Below are positions 51,623 to 61,750 of a stretch of 64,000 nt of DNA, in pieces; the stretch's first letter is position 1; the number at the start of each line of letters is the position of its first letter. The notes beneath the pieces are model-generated. The model was not told where the DNA came from. It was given only the letters and a program-made list of their open reading frames with translations, and did no database searches. Location of the stretch: NCBI GenBank assembly GCA_934670025.1, contig CAKUOS010000003.1, forward strand, positions 11,076 to 75,075, in the 5' to 3' direction. The translations under genes were made by a program, and so were the position numbers. The stretch is from an uncultured Oscillospiraceae bacterium (GTDB taxonomy: Bacteria; Bacillota; Clostridia; Oscillospirales; Oscillospiraceae).

Positions 51623-53509
51623 TTAACCCTCCTCCTTCACCAGTTCGATCGCATCGAACGGGCAGCCTTGCTGGCAGGCGCCGCACTTGATGCACTTTGC
51701 GGGATCGATGGTGTGCGGTTTTTTCTTTTCGCCTTCGATGGCGTCCATCGGGCAGTTCTTCTTGCACTTGCCGCAGCCCTTGCACTTTTCGGGATCGATG
51801 GCGAGGTGCGCCTTCGGGCCGTTGCAGATCGGGCAGTGATGATCGACGACGTGCGCCAGATACTCGTTGCGGAAATGCTGTAAGGTACTCGAAACGGGGT
51901 TGCAGGCCGCCTGACCGAGGCCGCAGAGCGCAGTCTCGCGGATGGTCTGCGACAGGGACTCGAGCATATCGAGATCCTCGAGCGAGCCTTCGTTGTTGAC
52001 AATGCGGTTCAGGATCTCCAGCATACGCTTCGTGCCTTCGCGGCACGGCACGCACTTGCCGCAGCTCTCGTTCTGCGTGAAGTTCATGAAGAAGCGCGCC
52101 GTTTCGACCATGCAGGTGTCCTCGTCCATGACGACCAGACCGCCCGAGCCCATGATCGCGCCGACCTTCTTCAAAGAGTCAAAGTCGACGGGCAGATCGA
52201 GCTGCTCTTCCGTCAGACAGCCGCCCGCCGGGCCGCCGGTCTGAACGGCCTTGAACTTCTTGCCGTTCTTGATGCCGCCGCCGATATCGAAGATGATCTC
52301 GCGCAGCGTCGTGCCCATCGGGACCTCGATGAGGCCGGTGTTGACCACGCAGCCCGTCAGCGCGAACGCCTTGGTGCCGGGGCTCTTTTCCGTGCCGATG
52401 GTGCGGAACCATTCGCTGCCGCGGCGCACGATAACGGGCACGCAGGCGAAGGTCTCGACGTTATTGAGGATGGTCGGGCGTGCCCACAGGCCCTGCTCGA
52501 CGGTGCGCGGCGGCTTGACGCGCGGCATACCGCGGCGGCCTTCGATCGCGGCCGTCAGGGCGCTGCCTTCGCCGCAGACGAATGCGCCTGCGCCGCGGTT
52601 GATGTTGATGCGGAAGTTGAAGCCGCTGTTCAGGATGTTCTCACCCAGAAGGCCGGCTTCCTCGGCCTTGGCGATGGCGGTGCGCAGGCGCTTGACGGCC
52701 AGCGGATACTCCGCACGGACGTAGATGTAGCCCTCGTCGCTGCCGGCGGCGCGGCCCGCGATCATCATGCCTTCGAGAATGGCATGGGGGTTGCCTTCCA
52801 TGATGGACTGATCCATGAATGCGCCGGGGTCGCCCTCGTCGCCGTTGCAGACGACGTACTTCTTGCCCTCGGGCATCCGACGGACGCTCTCCCACTTGCG
52901 GCCGGTCGGGAAACCTGCGCCGCCGCGGCCGCGCAGCCCGGAGTCGGTGACTTCCGCGCAGATCTCGGCCGGCGTCAGCTCAAACAGCGCCTTTTCCAGC
53001 GCCGCATAGCCGCCGTGGGCCAGATATTCGTCCAGATCCTCGGCGTCGGTGGAGCCGCTCGTCTCGAGGACGACGCGCTTCTGCTTTTTATAGAACGGGA
53101 TATCGTCGTGCTTGACGTAGGTCGTCTCGTCCAGCTTGTAGAGCAGACGGTCGATCACTTCGCCGTGCAGGATGGTCTTTTCGAGGATCTCCTCGCAGTC
53201 TTCCGGATGTACGTGTGTGTAGAAAATGCCTTCGGGCCGGATCTCAATCAGTGGGCCCATTTCGCAGAAGCCCTGGCAGCCGCTGCGCTTGAAGTGAAGC
53301 GTATCCTTGCCGCCCTCTTCACGCAGCGCCACGCGCGTCTTGATGCCGCGCTCCTTGCACAGCTCCTGCAATTTGTCGTAAACCTTCATCGCGCCGCCCG
53401 CAATGCAGCCCGTGCCGGCACAGACAAGAATGACGCGCTGCTCGGCGGCAAGCAGAGCCTGCGCCTGCTCACGGATCGCAATGAGTTCTTCTCTCGTTCC
53501 GATTCTCAT
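51623..53509 (-). CDS. hydB: [FeFe] hydrogenase NADH-binding subunit HydB (NuoF-like)
   Basis: 628 residues: N-terminal thioredoxin-like [2Fe-2S] domain (VCAGTGCIAGG), FMN/NADH core (GRGGAGFPTGRKW, NGDEGDPGAFMD), a [4Fe-4S] motif CGKCVPCREGTKRM and a C-terminal tail with two ferredoxin sites (CKGCGKCKKNCP, CIKCGACQQGCP). It carries FMN and the NADH site of the complex. The ATG at 53509 overlaps the hydC stop by ATGA, SD AAGGAGGA. Confidence 0.94.
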   Translation of the reverse strand: MRIGTREELIAIREQAQALLAAEQRVILVCAGTGCIAGGAMKVYDKLQELCKERGIKTRVALREEGGKDTLHFKRSGCQGFCEMGPLIEIRPEGIFYTHVHPEDCEEILEKTILHGEVIDRLLYKLDETTYVKHDDIPFYKKQKRVVLETSGSTDAEDLDEYLAHGGYAALEKALFELTPAEICAEVTDSGLRGRGGAGFPTGRKWESVRRMPEGKKYVVCNGDEGDPGAFMDQSIMEGNPHAILEGMMIAGRAAGSDEGYIYVRAEYPLAVKRLRTAIAKAEEAGLLGENILNSGFNFRININRGAGAFVCGEGSALTAAIEGRRGMPRVKPPRTVEQGLWARPTILNNVETFACVPVIVRRGSEWFRTIGTEKSPGTKAFALTGCVVNTGLIEVPMGTTLREIIFDIGGGIKNGKKFKAVQTGGPAGGCLTEEQLDLPVDFDSLKKVGAIMGSGGLVVMDEDTCMVETARFFMNFTQNESCGKCVPCREGTKRMLEILNRIVNNEGSLEDLDMLESLSQTIRETALCGLGQAACNPVSSTLQHFRNEYLAHVVDHHCPICNGPKAHLAIDPEKCKGCGKCKKNCPMDAIEGEKKKPHTIDPAKCIKCGACQQGCPFDAIELVKEEG

Positions 53510-53991
53510 TCCGCAGCTTCCTCCTTTGCCCGGATTGCTTTCAGCAGCTCGACTGCCGTGTCGGGATCCATCTTCGCGTGGACCTCGCCGTCGATGGTCA
53601 TGACAGGCGCCAGACCGCACGCGCCGAGACACGCGACGGTCTCGAGCGTGAACAGGCCGTCGTCCGAGGTCTTGCGCTTGCCGCTCAGGCCGAGATACGC
53701 ACGGACCGCGTCATAGATGGGCTGGGATTTGCGCACGTGGCAAGCCGTACCGTTGCAGACTTTGATAAGGTGCTTGCCCTTGGCCTCCAGAGAGAAATTC
53801 TCAAAGAAGGTGGCTACGCCGTAGACCTTGGAGATCGCAAGATCGAGCTCCTTGGCGATGAACTCAAGATTCTCCTGGCTGAGGTAGCTGTTCTCCGCCT
53901 GTACATCCTGCAAAATTGCGATCAGTGACGACGGAGCACGACCATGTGAATCGATGATACGCATGGTCTGCGCATACTGCGCTTCGTTCAT
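53506..53991 (-). CDS. hydC: [FeFe] hydrogenase subunit HydC (NuoE-like)
   Basis: 161 residues, thioredoxin-like [2Fe-2S] protein of the NuoE family: VCNGTACHVR and VACLGACGLAP hold the four ligands. It passes electrons between HydB and HydA. First gene of the operon, with SD AAGGGGGA before the ATG at 53991. The transcript begins about 210 bases upstream in a folded leader. Confidence 0.94.
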   Translation of the reverse strand: MNEAQYAQTMRIIDSHGRAPSSLIAILQDVQAENSYLSQENLEFIAKELDLAISKVYGVATFFENFSLEAKGKHLIKVCNGTACHVRKSQPIYDAVRAYLGLSGKRKTSDDGLFTLETVACLGACGLAPVMTIDGEVHAKMDPDTAVELLKAIRAKEEAAE

Positions 53992-54039
53992 GTTGTCTCT
54001 TCCCCCTTTTTGGTATTACCTCCACCCGTAGGTGCCTTC

Positions 54040-54204
54040 CGAAGAATAAGATAAACCTGAGCCGAAGTTCGATCGTGGCTGAGTCTTCCAAAAGGATGCA
54101 CGCGAGGACGAATGCTTTGGCGCAGGTTTGTGAGCCGTACAGGATACGGCGGGGCTGGGAAATTCTCGCTATATGATTATTGTAATTTCTATCTTATTAC
54201 TTCG
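54040..54204 (-). ncRNA. Folded leader RNA of the hydCBA operon (unidentified)
   Basis: The outer stem pairs CGAAGTAATAAGATA (54204-54190) with TATCTTATTCTTCG (54053-54040) with one bulged base. Inside lie a GCCGTA/TACGGC hairpin (54134-54150), a stem AAACCTG/CAGGTT (54129-54123 with 54059-54054) and, within that, CCAAA/TTTGG and AGCC/GGCT hairpins, together a multi-branched fold. It begins at the predicted transcription start. It matches no riboswitch class I could recognise. Confidence 0.55.
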
Positions 54205-54209
54205 ATATT

Positions 54210-54238
54210 ATTATAAACGATTCTGGTTTACAAAGCAA
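54210..54238 (-). promoter_or_regulatory. Promoter of hydCBA
   Basis: TTGCTT (54233-54238), a 17-bp spacer and consensus TATAAT (54210-54215) on the minus strand. Confidence 0.85.
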
Positions 54239-54360
54239 TGTGCTTTTTGTATAGTTTGCACGAGAGAGCTTTGTATAAAAAGGAAAACTTGGGGCAAAAA
54301 AGCGAGAAAATCGTTTGACATATCCGCGGTTGTGTACAAAAAACGGGCATATCCCCACGA

Positions 54361-54389
54361 TTGACAAAGCGGCGCGTACTGTGTAAAAT
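54361..54389 (+). promoter_or_regulatory. Promoter of the GNAT gene at 54427
   Basis: Consensus TTGACA (54361-54366), a 17-bp spacer and TAAAAT (54384-54389). It excludes the upstream in-frame start codons and fixes the start at 54427. Nothing else is seen between 54240 and 54360. Confidence 0.85.
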
Positions 54390-54426
54390 GCGGATGGAAT
54401 TTCACGAAAGCGAGGCGTGTTTTTTT

Positions 54427-54915
54427 ATGAATATCCGGGTCCGGGCATATGAAACGAAGGATCTTGCGGCGATGAATGCCATCTGGAACGAGGTCGTGGA
54501 GGAGGGGATCGCCTTCCCGCAGGAGGAGCTTCTGGATGAGACGACCGGCGCGGCGTTTTTTGCGGAACAGACGTACTGCGCCGTGGCAGAGGATGAAAGC
54601 GGCCGGGTGCTGGGCCTTTATATCCTGCATCCGAACAACGTCGGCCGCTGCGGGCATATCTGCAACGCCAGCTACGCCGTCTCAGGCACGGCGCGCGGGC
54701 TGCACATCGGCGAAAAGCTCGTTTCCGACTGTCTGGCACAGGCGAAGGCGCACGGCTTCGGCGTGCTGCAATTCAACGCCGTCGTCGCCACGAATGTCCA
54801 CGCGCGCCATCTGTACGAGCGGCTGGGCTTCGTTCAGCTCGGCGTCATCCCCGGCGGCTTCCGCATGAAGGACGGACATTACGAGGACATCTGCCCCTAT
54901 TATCATATTTTATAG
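54427..54915 (+). CDS. GNAT-family acetyltransferase (PAT-like)
   Basis: 162 residues. Typical of the phosphinothricin/amino-acid acetyltransferase branch: IRVRAYETKDLAAMNAIWNEVV at the start, GRCGHICNASYAVSGTARGLHIGEKL (acetyl-CoA motif region), NVHARHLYERLGFVQLG. Substrate unknown. The ATG at 54427 is the first downstream of the predicted transcription start. Single-gene unit with a terminator. Confidence 0.85.
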   Translation: MNIRVRAYETKDLAAMNAIWNEVVEEGIAFPQEELLDETTGAAFFAEQTYCAVAEDESGRVLGLYILHPNNVGRCGHICNASYAVSGTARGLHIGEKLVSDCLAQAKAHGFGVLQFNAVVATNVHARHLYERLGFVQLGVIPGGFRMKDGHYEDICPYYHIL

Positions 54916-54934
54916 AAGACAGCGCCGCAGACCA

Positions 54935-54972
54935 GGCCGCAAACCGCATTCCGGTTTGCGGCCCGGTTTTTT
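54935..54972 (+). terminator. Terminator of the GNAT gene
   Basis: GGCCGCAAACC / GGTTTGCGGCC hairpin followed by GGTTTTTTG. It resembles the D-type hairpins of the repeat family. Confidence 0.88.
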
Positions 54973-54983
54973 GTATGCACCCT

Positions 54984-55300
54984 GTAGGGGCGGGCGACTC
55001 TGCCCGCCCAACCTGCGCCCGCAGGCGCACATTGCAAATTTTTGAGTGCCGACACCGCCATCACAAACAGGCGCGGGCTCTTTCGGCAGTGAAAATCAGA
55101 TAGGCAAAAGGGGCGGTCCGTGTGGACCGTCCCTTTTTTGAGCAGATACGTGATGGCGGTTTTTGAGTTATTAGCGTCCTTTTCTCCCCAATCTTTTCCC
55201 ACGCACGGGAAAAGATTGGGCCGTCGGAGACACGTCGGCCTCTCTGCCTCAGCTTTGCCGAGACATCCCTTCTTGCGAAGGAGGAGACTTTTGGCCGCTG
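54984..55300 (+). repeat. Mosaic repeat locus 8 (A variant, E/C copy 3 subfamily II, B)
   Basis: A variant GTAGGGGCGGGCGAC...GCCCGCCC (54984-55009), then GCGCCCGCAGGCGC, then E with ACCGCCATCAC (55054-55064) pairing GTGATGGCGGT (55150-55160), an internal GGACGGTCC-like hairpin (GGTCCGTGTGGACC), then the C hairpin CCCAATCTTTTCCC / GGGAAAAGATTGGG (55187-55200, 55207-55220), then a degenerate B unit. The gap to 55479 holds no gene. Confidence 0.88.
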
Positions 55301-55479
55301 GCCCATACAGAGTGTGCGGCGAACCCATGTGCGAACATTTTTCAGCTTCATTTAACATCGCCCGAAAAATTTGATGAAAGTTTTACCGAATTGTGCTTTC
55401 ACATTTTAGGTCGCAGCGGTATCGTATGGACCGTAGACAGGATGTCAAACAACTGAAAGAAAAAAGGAGATCATCCAAA

Positions 55480-56292
55480 ATGAAAACACTGAAAAAAGTT
55501 CTTACGACTGCACTTGTAGTTGCCCTTGCCGCGCTGACGCTCACCGGCTGCGCGAAAAAGGATACCAGCCCCGTCACGACCGACGGCTCGACCTCGATGG
55601 AAAAGGTCATCGGCACGCTCGGCGAGGCGTTCACCGAAAAAGAGGGCGTCAACGTGACCTATAACCCCACCGGCTCCGGTTCCGGTATTCAGGCTGTCTC
55701 CGAAGGCCGCTGCGACATCGGCCTGTCCAGCCGCGCGCTGAAGGATGATGAGAAGGCCGCCTTGACCGAGACGGTTGTCGCGCTCGACGGCATCGCCATG
55801 ATCGTGAACCCCGAAAACCCCGTGTCCGACCTGACGGTCGAGCAGATCGCCGATATCTACACCGGCAAGATCACCAACTGGTCCGAGGTCGGCGGCGATG
55901 ACGCTGCGATCGTCCTCATCGGCCGCGAAGCCGGTTCCGGTACGCGCGACGGCTTTGAGTCCATCACCGGCACGAAGGACGCCTGCCAGTACCGGCAGGA
56001 GCTGACCTCCACCGGCGACGTCATCACCACTGTTTCCCAGAACCCCGACGCCATCGGCTATGCCTCTCTCGCGGCGCTCAAGGATACCGTCAAGGCCCTG
56101 ACCGTCGGCGGCGTGGCTCCGAGCGAAGAAACCGTCAAGGACGGCAGCTATGTCATCCAGCGTCCGTTCGTCCTCGTGACGAAGACCGGCGAAGCCCTCT
56201 CCGCCAACGCGCAGAAGTTCTTCGACTTCGCCCTGAGCGCAGAAGCAGCGCAGTACATCACGACGGCAGGTGCGGTTCCTGTGAACGGCTGA
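55480..56292 (+). CDS. pstS: Phosphate ABC transporter substrate-binding lipoprotein PstS
   Basis: 270 residues. Lipoprotein signal with lipobox LTGC (Cys24). The phosphate-binding segments DGSTSMEKVIGTL, NPTGSGSGIQAV and GREAGSGTRDGFE are present. Binds phosphate outside the cell for the PstCAB transporter. Start MKTLKK at 55480 with AAAAGGAG; the frame is open further upstream but without signal-peptide logic. Confidence 0.95.
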   Translation: MKTLKKVLTTALVVALAALTLTGCAKKDTSPVTTDGSTSMEKVIGTLGEAFTEKEGVNVTYNPTGSGSGIQAVSEGRCDIGLSSRALKDDEKAALTETVVALDGIAMIVNPENPVSDLTVEQIADIYTGKITNWSEVGGDDAAIVLIGREAGSGTRDGFESITGTKDACQYRQELTSTGDVITTVSQNPDAIGYASLAALKDTVKALTVGGVAPSEETVKDGSYVIQRPFVLVTKTGEALSANAQKFFDFALSAEAAQYITTAGAVPVNG

Positions 56293-56293
56293 T

Positions 56294-57157
56294 ATGAAGA
56301 AGAAACAGACAATGGAAGACGTCGTACACGGCGTCTTCCTCCTGTTAGGACTGGTTACGGTCGGCTGCGTGCTGCTCATCACGATCTACCTGATCGTGTC
56401 GGGTCTGCCGGCGATCACAAAGATCGGCCTCGGGAAATTCCTGTTCGGCAGCACGTGGGCCTCGACGGCCGCCGATCCGCAGTATGGGATCCTGCCCTTT
56501 ATCCTCACCAGCGTCTACGGCACGTGCGGCGCGATCCTGCTCGGCGTGCCCGTCGGATTCCTGACGGCGGTGTTTCTGTCCAAAATGGCCCCGAAAAAGC
56601 TCCGCGCAGTCATGGAATCGGCGGTCAGCCTGCTCGCAGGCATTCCGTCGGTCGTCTACGGTCTTGTGGGTATGCTCGTGCTGGTGCCCGGCATCCGGAA
56701 GCTGTTTCATGTACCGGACGGCGCAAGCCTGCTCGCGGCCATGATCGTGCTGGCGATCATGATCCTGCCGTCCATCATTAAAGTCTCGGTCAACGCGCTC
56801 GACGCCGTGCCGAAGGAGTACGAAGACGCCTCGCTCGCGCTCGGCGCAACGCCGGTCGAGACGTGGTTCCGCGTATCTGCGCCGGCGGCGGGAAGCGGCA
56901 TCGCAGCCGCCGTTGTACTCGGCGTCGGCCGCGCCATCGGCGAGGCGATGGCCGTCATGATGGTCTCGGGCAACGCGCCGAATCTGCCGTCGCTGTTCCA
57001 GAGCGTGCGCTTTCTCACCACGGCCGTGGCCAGCGAAATGTCCTATGCCTCGGGCTTGCAGCGGCAGGCGCTGTTTTCCATCGCGCTGGTCCTGTATCTG
57101 TTCATTATGCTCATCAACGCAGCGCTCAATTTCTTCCTGAAGCGCAAAAAGGAGTGA
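56294..57157 (+). CDS. pstC: Phosphate ABC transporter permease PstC
   Basis: 287 residues, six membrane helices, with the permease EAA-type loop (YEDASLALGATPVETW) and GIPSVVYGLVGMLVLVP. It pairs with PstA. The start ATG at 56294 is one base after the pstS stop. Confidence 0.95.
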   Translation: MKKKQTMEDVVHGVFLLLGLVTVGCVLLITIYLIVSGLPAITKIGLGKFLFGSTWASTAADPQYGILPFILTSVYGTCGAILLGVPVGFLTAVFLSKMAPKKLRAVMESAVSLLAGIPSVVYGLVGMLVLVPGIRKLFHVPDGASLLAAMIVLAIMILPSIIKVSVNALDAVPKEYEDASLALGATPVETWFRVSAPAAGSGIAAAVVLGVGRAIGEAMAVMMVSGNAPNLPSLFQSVRFLTTAVASEMSYASGLQRQALFSIALVLYLFIMLINAALNFFLKRKKE

Positions 57158-57161
57158 AACC

Positions 57162-58025
57162 ATGCTGACAAACAAGATCTCCGCCTCCAGAAGGGCGTAT
57201 ATTACCGTCATGCGTGCGCTGCTGCTCCTGGCTGCGCTGCTGACGGCCGCGCTGGTCATGTTCATGATCGTGTATGTGCTCGGCAAGGGTCTGCCGCACG
57301 TCACGTGGCAGCTCGTCTCGACGAAGCGCAGCTACGTCACCGGCGCCATCGGCATTCTGCCCGATATCTGCAACACCGTGCAGATCCTGCTCTGCGCGCT
57401 GCTGATCGTCCTGCCGCTCGGCGTGGGCGCGGCGGTCTATCTGACGGAGTATGCGCAGAATAAGCGCCTCGTCGCGGTCATCGAATACGCCGCAGAGACG
57501 CTCTCGGGCATCCCGTCCATCATTTACGGTCTGGTCGGTATGCTGTTCTTCTGCGAATTTTTCGGGATGCAGACGAGTCTGCTCGCCGGCGCGCTGACGC
57601 TCGTCATCATGAACCTGCCGACGGTCCTGCGCACGACGCAGGAGAGTCTGCGCACCGTGCCGCAGAGCTACCGCGAGGGCGCGTTCGGCCTCGGCGCGGG
57701 CAAATGGCGCGTCGTGCGCACGATCGTTCTGCCCGGCTGCGTCGACGGCGTTGTGACGGGCTGCATCCTCTCCGCCGGGCGCATCCTGGGCGAATCGGCC
57801 GCGCTTTTGTTTACCGCGGGCTTTGCGCACACGATGAACAAATTCTTCCTCGGGCTTGCAAGCCCCGGCGCGACGCTGACCGTCGCGCTCTATACCTACG
57901 CCAAGGAGGAGGGCGAGTTCGATGTGGCCTTCGCCATCGCCGCCATCCTCATGATCTTAACGCTTGTTATCAATTTTCTGGCCGGGATCATCGGAAGGCA
58001 GATCCGGAAACGGAGTCAGGTATGA
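57162..58025 (+). CDS. pstA: Phosphate ABC transporter permease PstA
   Basis: 287 residues, six membrane helices, EAA-type loop (YREGAFGLGAGKWRVVRTI) and GIPSIIYGLVGMLFFCEFFG. Second membrane subunit of the phosphate importer. Its stop overlaps the ATG of the kinase-like gene (ATGA), so the insertion is translationally integrated. Confidence 0.95.
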   Translation: MLTNKISASRRAYITVMRALLLLAALLTAALVMFMIVYVLGKGLPHVTWQLVSTKRSYVTGAIGILPDICNTVQILLCALLIVLPLGVGAAVYLTEYAQNKRLVAVIEYAAETLSGIPSIIYGLVGMLFFCEFFGMQTSLLAGALTLVIMNLPTVLRTTQESLRTVPQSYREGAFGLGAGKWRVVRTIVLPGCVDGVVTGCILSAGRILGESAALLFTAGFAHTMNKFFLGLASPGATLTVALYTYAKEEGEFDVAFAIAAILMILTLVINFLAGIIGRQIRKRSQV

Positions 58026-58833
58026 GAGCTGTCGACCCCTGCGGCCTGAAGCGGGCCGCGCTCATCAATGATCTGTCCTGCTTCGGCAAGTGCTCTTTGA
58101 GCGTCTCCATGCCGATCCTCTCGGCTTACGGCGTGGAGACGGTGCCGCTGCCGACGGCGATCCTTTCGACGCATACGGGCGGCTTTACCGGCTTTGTCGT
58201 ACAGGATATGACGGAAAATATGCGGCTGTTCGCCGCGCACTGGAAAAAGCTCGGCGTGAAATTCGACGCCATCATCACCGTCTACTGCTGCACGGTCGGG
58301 CAGATCGCCCTGGCGGCGGATTTTATCCGCAGCTTCGCCGATGAAAACACGCTCGTCGTGGTCGATCCCGTGCTGGGCGATCATGAGAGACTCTATACGG
58401 GCTTTTCCGACGCGCATATCGACGCCATGCGGGAGCTGTGCGGTCTGGCGGATCTGATCACGCCCAACCGCACGGAGGCCGCGCTTCTGACCGGACTGCC
58501 GTTTTCCAGCTCCGACGAGCAGATCCTGGACGCGCTGAAGACACCGAACGCAGTCATCACCAGCGCCGGCTCCGCCGACCGCATCGGCTATCTTGCGCGG
58601 CTGGACGGGCGCGTCACGTGCGTGCAGAAGCCGGTCGTCGATATGACGCTCCACGGTGCGGGCGACGTGTTTACAAGCGCGCTGTGCGGAGAGCTTTTGA
58701 GCGGGCAGGCGCCGCAGAACGCGCTTTTGCACGCGGCGGACTTCTGCGACAGCTGCATCCATGAAACGGCCAAACGGCAGCCCGGACACTGGTATGGGCT
58801 GGCCTTCGAGCCGGTATTGAAAGGAAACCGTGT

Positions 58834-58837
<4 letters not shown>
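58022..58837 (+). CDS. Pyridoxal/pyridoxamine kinase-like protein inside the pst operon
   Basis: 271 residues, ribokinase-like fold. It opens with [20 protein letters not shown], has [14 protein letters not shown] and the anion-hole/catalytic region [16 protein letters not shown], matching PdxY/PdxK-type vitamin B6 kinases. The catalytic Asp in GAGD is present. It sits between pstA and pstB with ATGA overlaps on both sides, so it is co-translated with the phosphate transporter. Start ATG at 58022. Confidence 0.85.
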
Positions 58838-59588
<751 letters not shown>

Positions 59589-59589
<1 letters not shown>

Positions 59590-60248
59590 TGCGAAGCAAA
59601 TTTGACAGTCAGCTTGCCGAGCTCAGCAGCGAGCTGACCAACATGGGCGCGACCTGCGCGCGGGCGATCTCGCTGACGGCGCAGGCGCTTGAATCGCGCG
59701 ACGCCGCCAAGGCGCAGCCGGTCGCGCAGCTCGAAGAGCAGACAAACGAGCAGGAGCGGGCCATCGAGGCGCTGTGTCTGAAGCTGCTTTTGCAGCAGCA
59801 GCCCGTCGCGCGCGATCTGCGGCAGATCTCCGCCGCGCTCAAGATGATCACCGACATGGAGCGCATCGGCGACCAGGCTGCCGACATCGCCGAGATCATC
59901 CCGTTTTTCCTCAGCCACAACACGTTTGACTGCGGTCTGGTCTGCCGTATGGCACGGCAGGCGAGCGCCATGGTCACGCAGAGCGTCGACGCCTTCGTCC
60001 TGCGGGACGTTGCGCTGGCGCAGACCGTCGCCGGGCAGGACGATCTGGTCGACGAGGACTTCTGCCAGATCAAGACCGCGCTCATCGCGGCCATCGCGCG
60101 CGAACCGCAGCAGGGCGAGGTGGCGCTCGATCTGCTTATGATCGCCAAGTATTTTGAGCGCATCGGCGACCACGCGGTCAATCTTGCCGAGTGGGTGGAA
60201 TTCTCCGTCACGGGCGTCCACAAGCACGACGGCGAGACATGGGAATAA
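59589..60248 (+). CDS. phoU: Phosphate signalling regulator PhoU
   Basis: 219 residues, two copies of the PhoU three-helix unit with the metal-binding motifs (MITDMERIGDQAADIAE and AKYFERIGDHAVNLAEW). It negatively controls phosphate uptake and signalling. The ATG at 59589 forms a TGATG overlap with pstB. No phoB/phoR pair is present in the window. Confidence 0.95.
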
Positions 60249-60257
60249 GCCGCGCGG

Positions 60258-60782
60258 TCAACTGAAAAACAGGCGCACGCTGAGCGCTGCCATGCACACG
60301 CCGGCCAGGTCGGCAAGAAGTGCTGCGGGCAGCGCATAGCGTGTTTTTTTGATGCCGGCCGCGCCAAAATAGACGCTCAGCACGTAAAACGTCGTCTCCG
60401 ACGACCCGAGCATCACCGCCGCCGTCCGTCCGATCTGCGACTCCACACCATACGTGCGCATCAGATCCGCGCCGACGGCCAGCGCCGCGCTGCCGCTCAA
60501 AGGACGGATGAGCGCCAGCGGCGCGCACTCCGGCGGGATGCCGAACAGGCCGAACAGCGGCGCGAGGACAGGGGAGACAAGCGCGAAAAATCCGCTTTCG
60601 CGCAGCGCCTGCACGGCCGCAAGCGTCACGATGAGCGTCGGCGCGAGCGTTGCCAGCAGCCGCAGTCCCTCGCCTGCGCCCTCGAGCATCCGCTCGTACA
60701 CCGGTTCGCGCTTTCGCAGCGCAGCTGCGCAGACAAGCAGCAGCAACGCCGGGACGAGCAGCTCCGTCAATCCCGCCAGCAC
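60258..60782 (-). CDS. spmB: Spore maturation protein B
   Basis: 174 residues, nucleoside-recognition (gate) domain membrane protein: LFGIPPECAPLALIRPLSGSA and GSSETTFYVLSVYFGAAGI. Needed for spore-core dehydration in Bacillus. The GTG at 60782 follows AAGGGGG and overlaps spmA by 16 bp; the longer frame from 60818 has no SD. It converges on phoU with nine bases between stop codons. Confidence 0.9.
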   Translation of the reverse strand: MLAGLTELLVPALLLLVCAAALRKREPVYERMLEGAGEGLRLLATLAPTLIVTLAAVQALRESGFFALVSPVLAPLFGLFGIPPECAPLALIRPLSGSAALAVGADLMRTYGVESQIGRTAAVMLGSSETTFYVLSVYFGAAGIKKTRYALPAALLADLAGVCMAALSVRLFFS

Positions 60783-61348
60783 AGCGAAAACCCCCTTGCC
60801 GCAAGAAGACCGGCGCACGCCGAGGCTGCGGAGGCCAGCCAGACCGCCGGCAGAATGTCAAAAGCGTGCGCCGCGCCGAGCTGCGCGCGCAAAGACGCGA
60901 GCGTCGTCGGCAGCAATTGCAGCGACGACGTGTTCAGCACCAGAAACCGGCACATTTCGTCTGTCGCCGCGTCGGAGCCGGACAGCTGCCGCATCCGCTG
61001 TACCGCGCGCACGCCGAGCGGCGTTGCCGCGTTGCCGAGCCCCAGCAGATTTGCCGCCAGATTGCCGCACAGACAGGAAAACGCCGTCTCGTCGCGCGCA
61101 CACTGCGGAAACAGCCGCCGCAGACCCGGCCGCATCACGCGGCACAGTGCGGCCGAGGCGCCCGAGGCCTCCATCACACGCGCAAATCCGGACCACAGGC
61201 AGACCGGACCGGCCAGCGCCAGCGTCAGCTCCGCACCGCGCTTTGCCCCCTGAAGCAGCGCGTTTCCCGACACGAACGGCGCGCCCGTGACAGCATCTGA
61301 CACAAATGCCAATAAAATTAGTGCAAACCAGACAAAATTCATCAACAT
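60767..61348 (-). CDS. spmA: Spore maturation protein A
   Basis: 193 residues, gate-domain membrane protein with GPVCLWSGFARVMEASG and NLAANLLGLGNAATPLG, the SpmA signature. Together with SpmB it acts in spore maturation. Start ATG at 61348 with AGGAG seven bases upstream. Its presence is good evidence that the organism forms endospores. Confidence 0.92.
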   Translation of the reverse strand: MLMNFVWFALILLAFVSDAVTGAPFVSGNALLQGAKRGAELTLALAGPVCLWSGFARVMEASGASAALCRVMRPGLRRLFPQCARDETAFSCLCGNLAANLLGLGNAATPLGVRAVQRMRQLSGSDAATDEMCRFLVLNTSSLQLLPTTLASLRAQLGAAHAFDILPAVWLASAASACAGLLAARGFSLCWRD

Positions 61349-61499
61349 TATTTTACTCCTATTCAAAAAAAGACCGGTTTGTTCAAAGTTTGTACACAAT
61401 TGAATGTTACAATGAAGGCGCTTGAGGGAAGTCTCCGGGAGGTCATGCGCCTCGGGGACTGGAAACTACGCATGAGAAAAACAAGGGGGTCGTTACCAC

Positions 61500-61745
61500 A
61501 TGAAATCCACAGGTATCGTCAGAAAGGTCGACGAGCTCGGCAGAATCGTTCTGCCCATCGAGCTGCGCCGCACGCTGGACATCGTTGAGAAGGACGCTAT
61601 CGAAATTTACGTCGACGGCGAATCCATTATTCTCAAGAAGTATGAGCCGACCTGCATTTTTTGCAGCGACGGCAGAAACGTGGAGAACTACAAGGGCAAG
61701 AACATCTGTGCCAATTGCCTCAAAGAGCTTCGCGCCGGCAGATAA
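61500..61745 (+). CDS. AbrB/SpoVT-type transcriptional regulator with zinc ribbon
   Basis: 81 residues. The N-terminal swapped-hairpin DNA-binding domain is STGIVRKVDELGRIVLPIEL, and the C-terminus has a CxxC...CxxC knuckle (CIFCSDG, CANCLK) that should bind zinc. AbrB controls transition-state genes in Bacillus; this short C-terminally ribboned form is common in Clostridia. Divergent from spmA. SD GGGGGT before the ATG at 61500. Confidence 0.9.
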   Translation: MKSTGIVRKVDELGRIVLPIELRRTLDIVEKDAIEIYVDGESIILKKYEPTCIFCSDGRNVENYKGKNICANCLKELRAGR

Positions 61746-61750
61746 CACAC

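Noticed and set aside
54040-54204. 6S RNA in the hydrogenase leader
   Set aside because: The fold is multi-branched and lacks a single long hairpin with a large central bubble.
55380-55479. Pho box upstream of pstS
   Set aside because: Some TTCACA/TTTAACA-like words occur but not at the regular 11-bp spacing needed.
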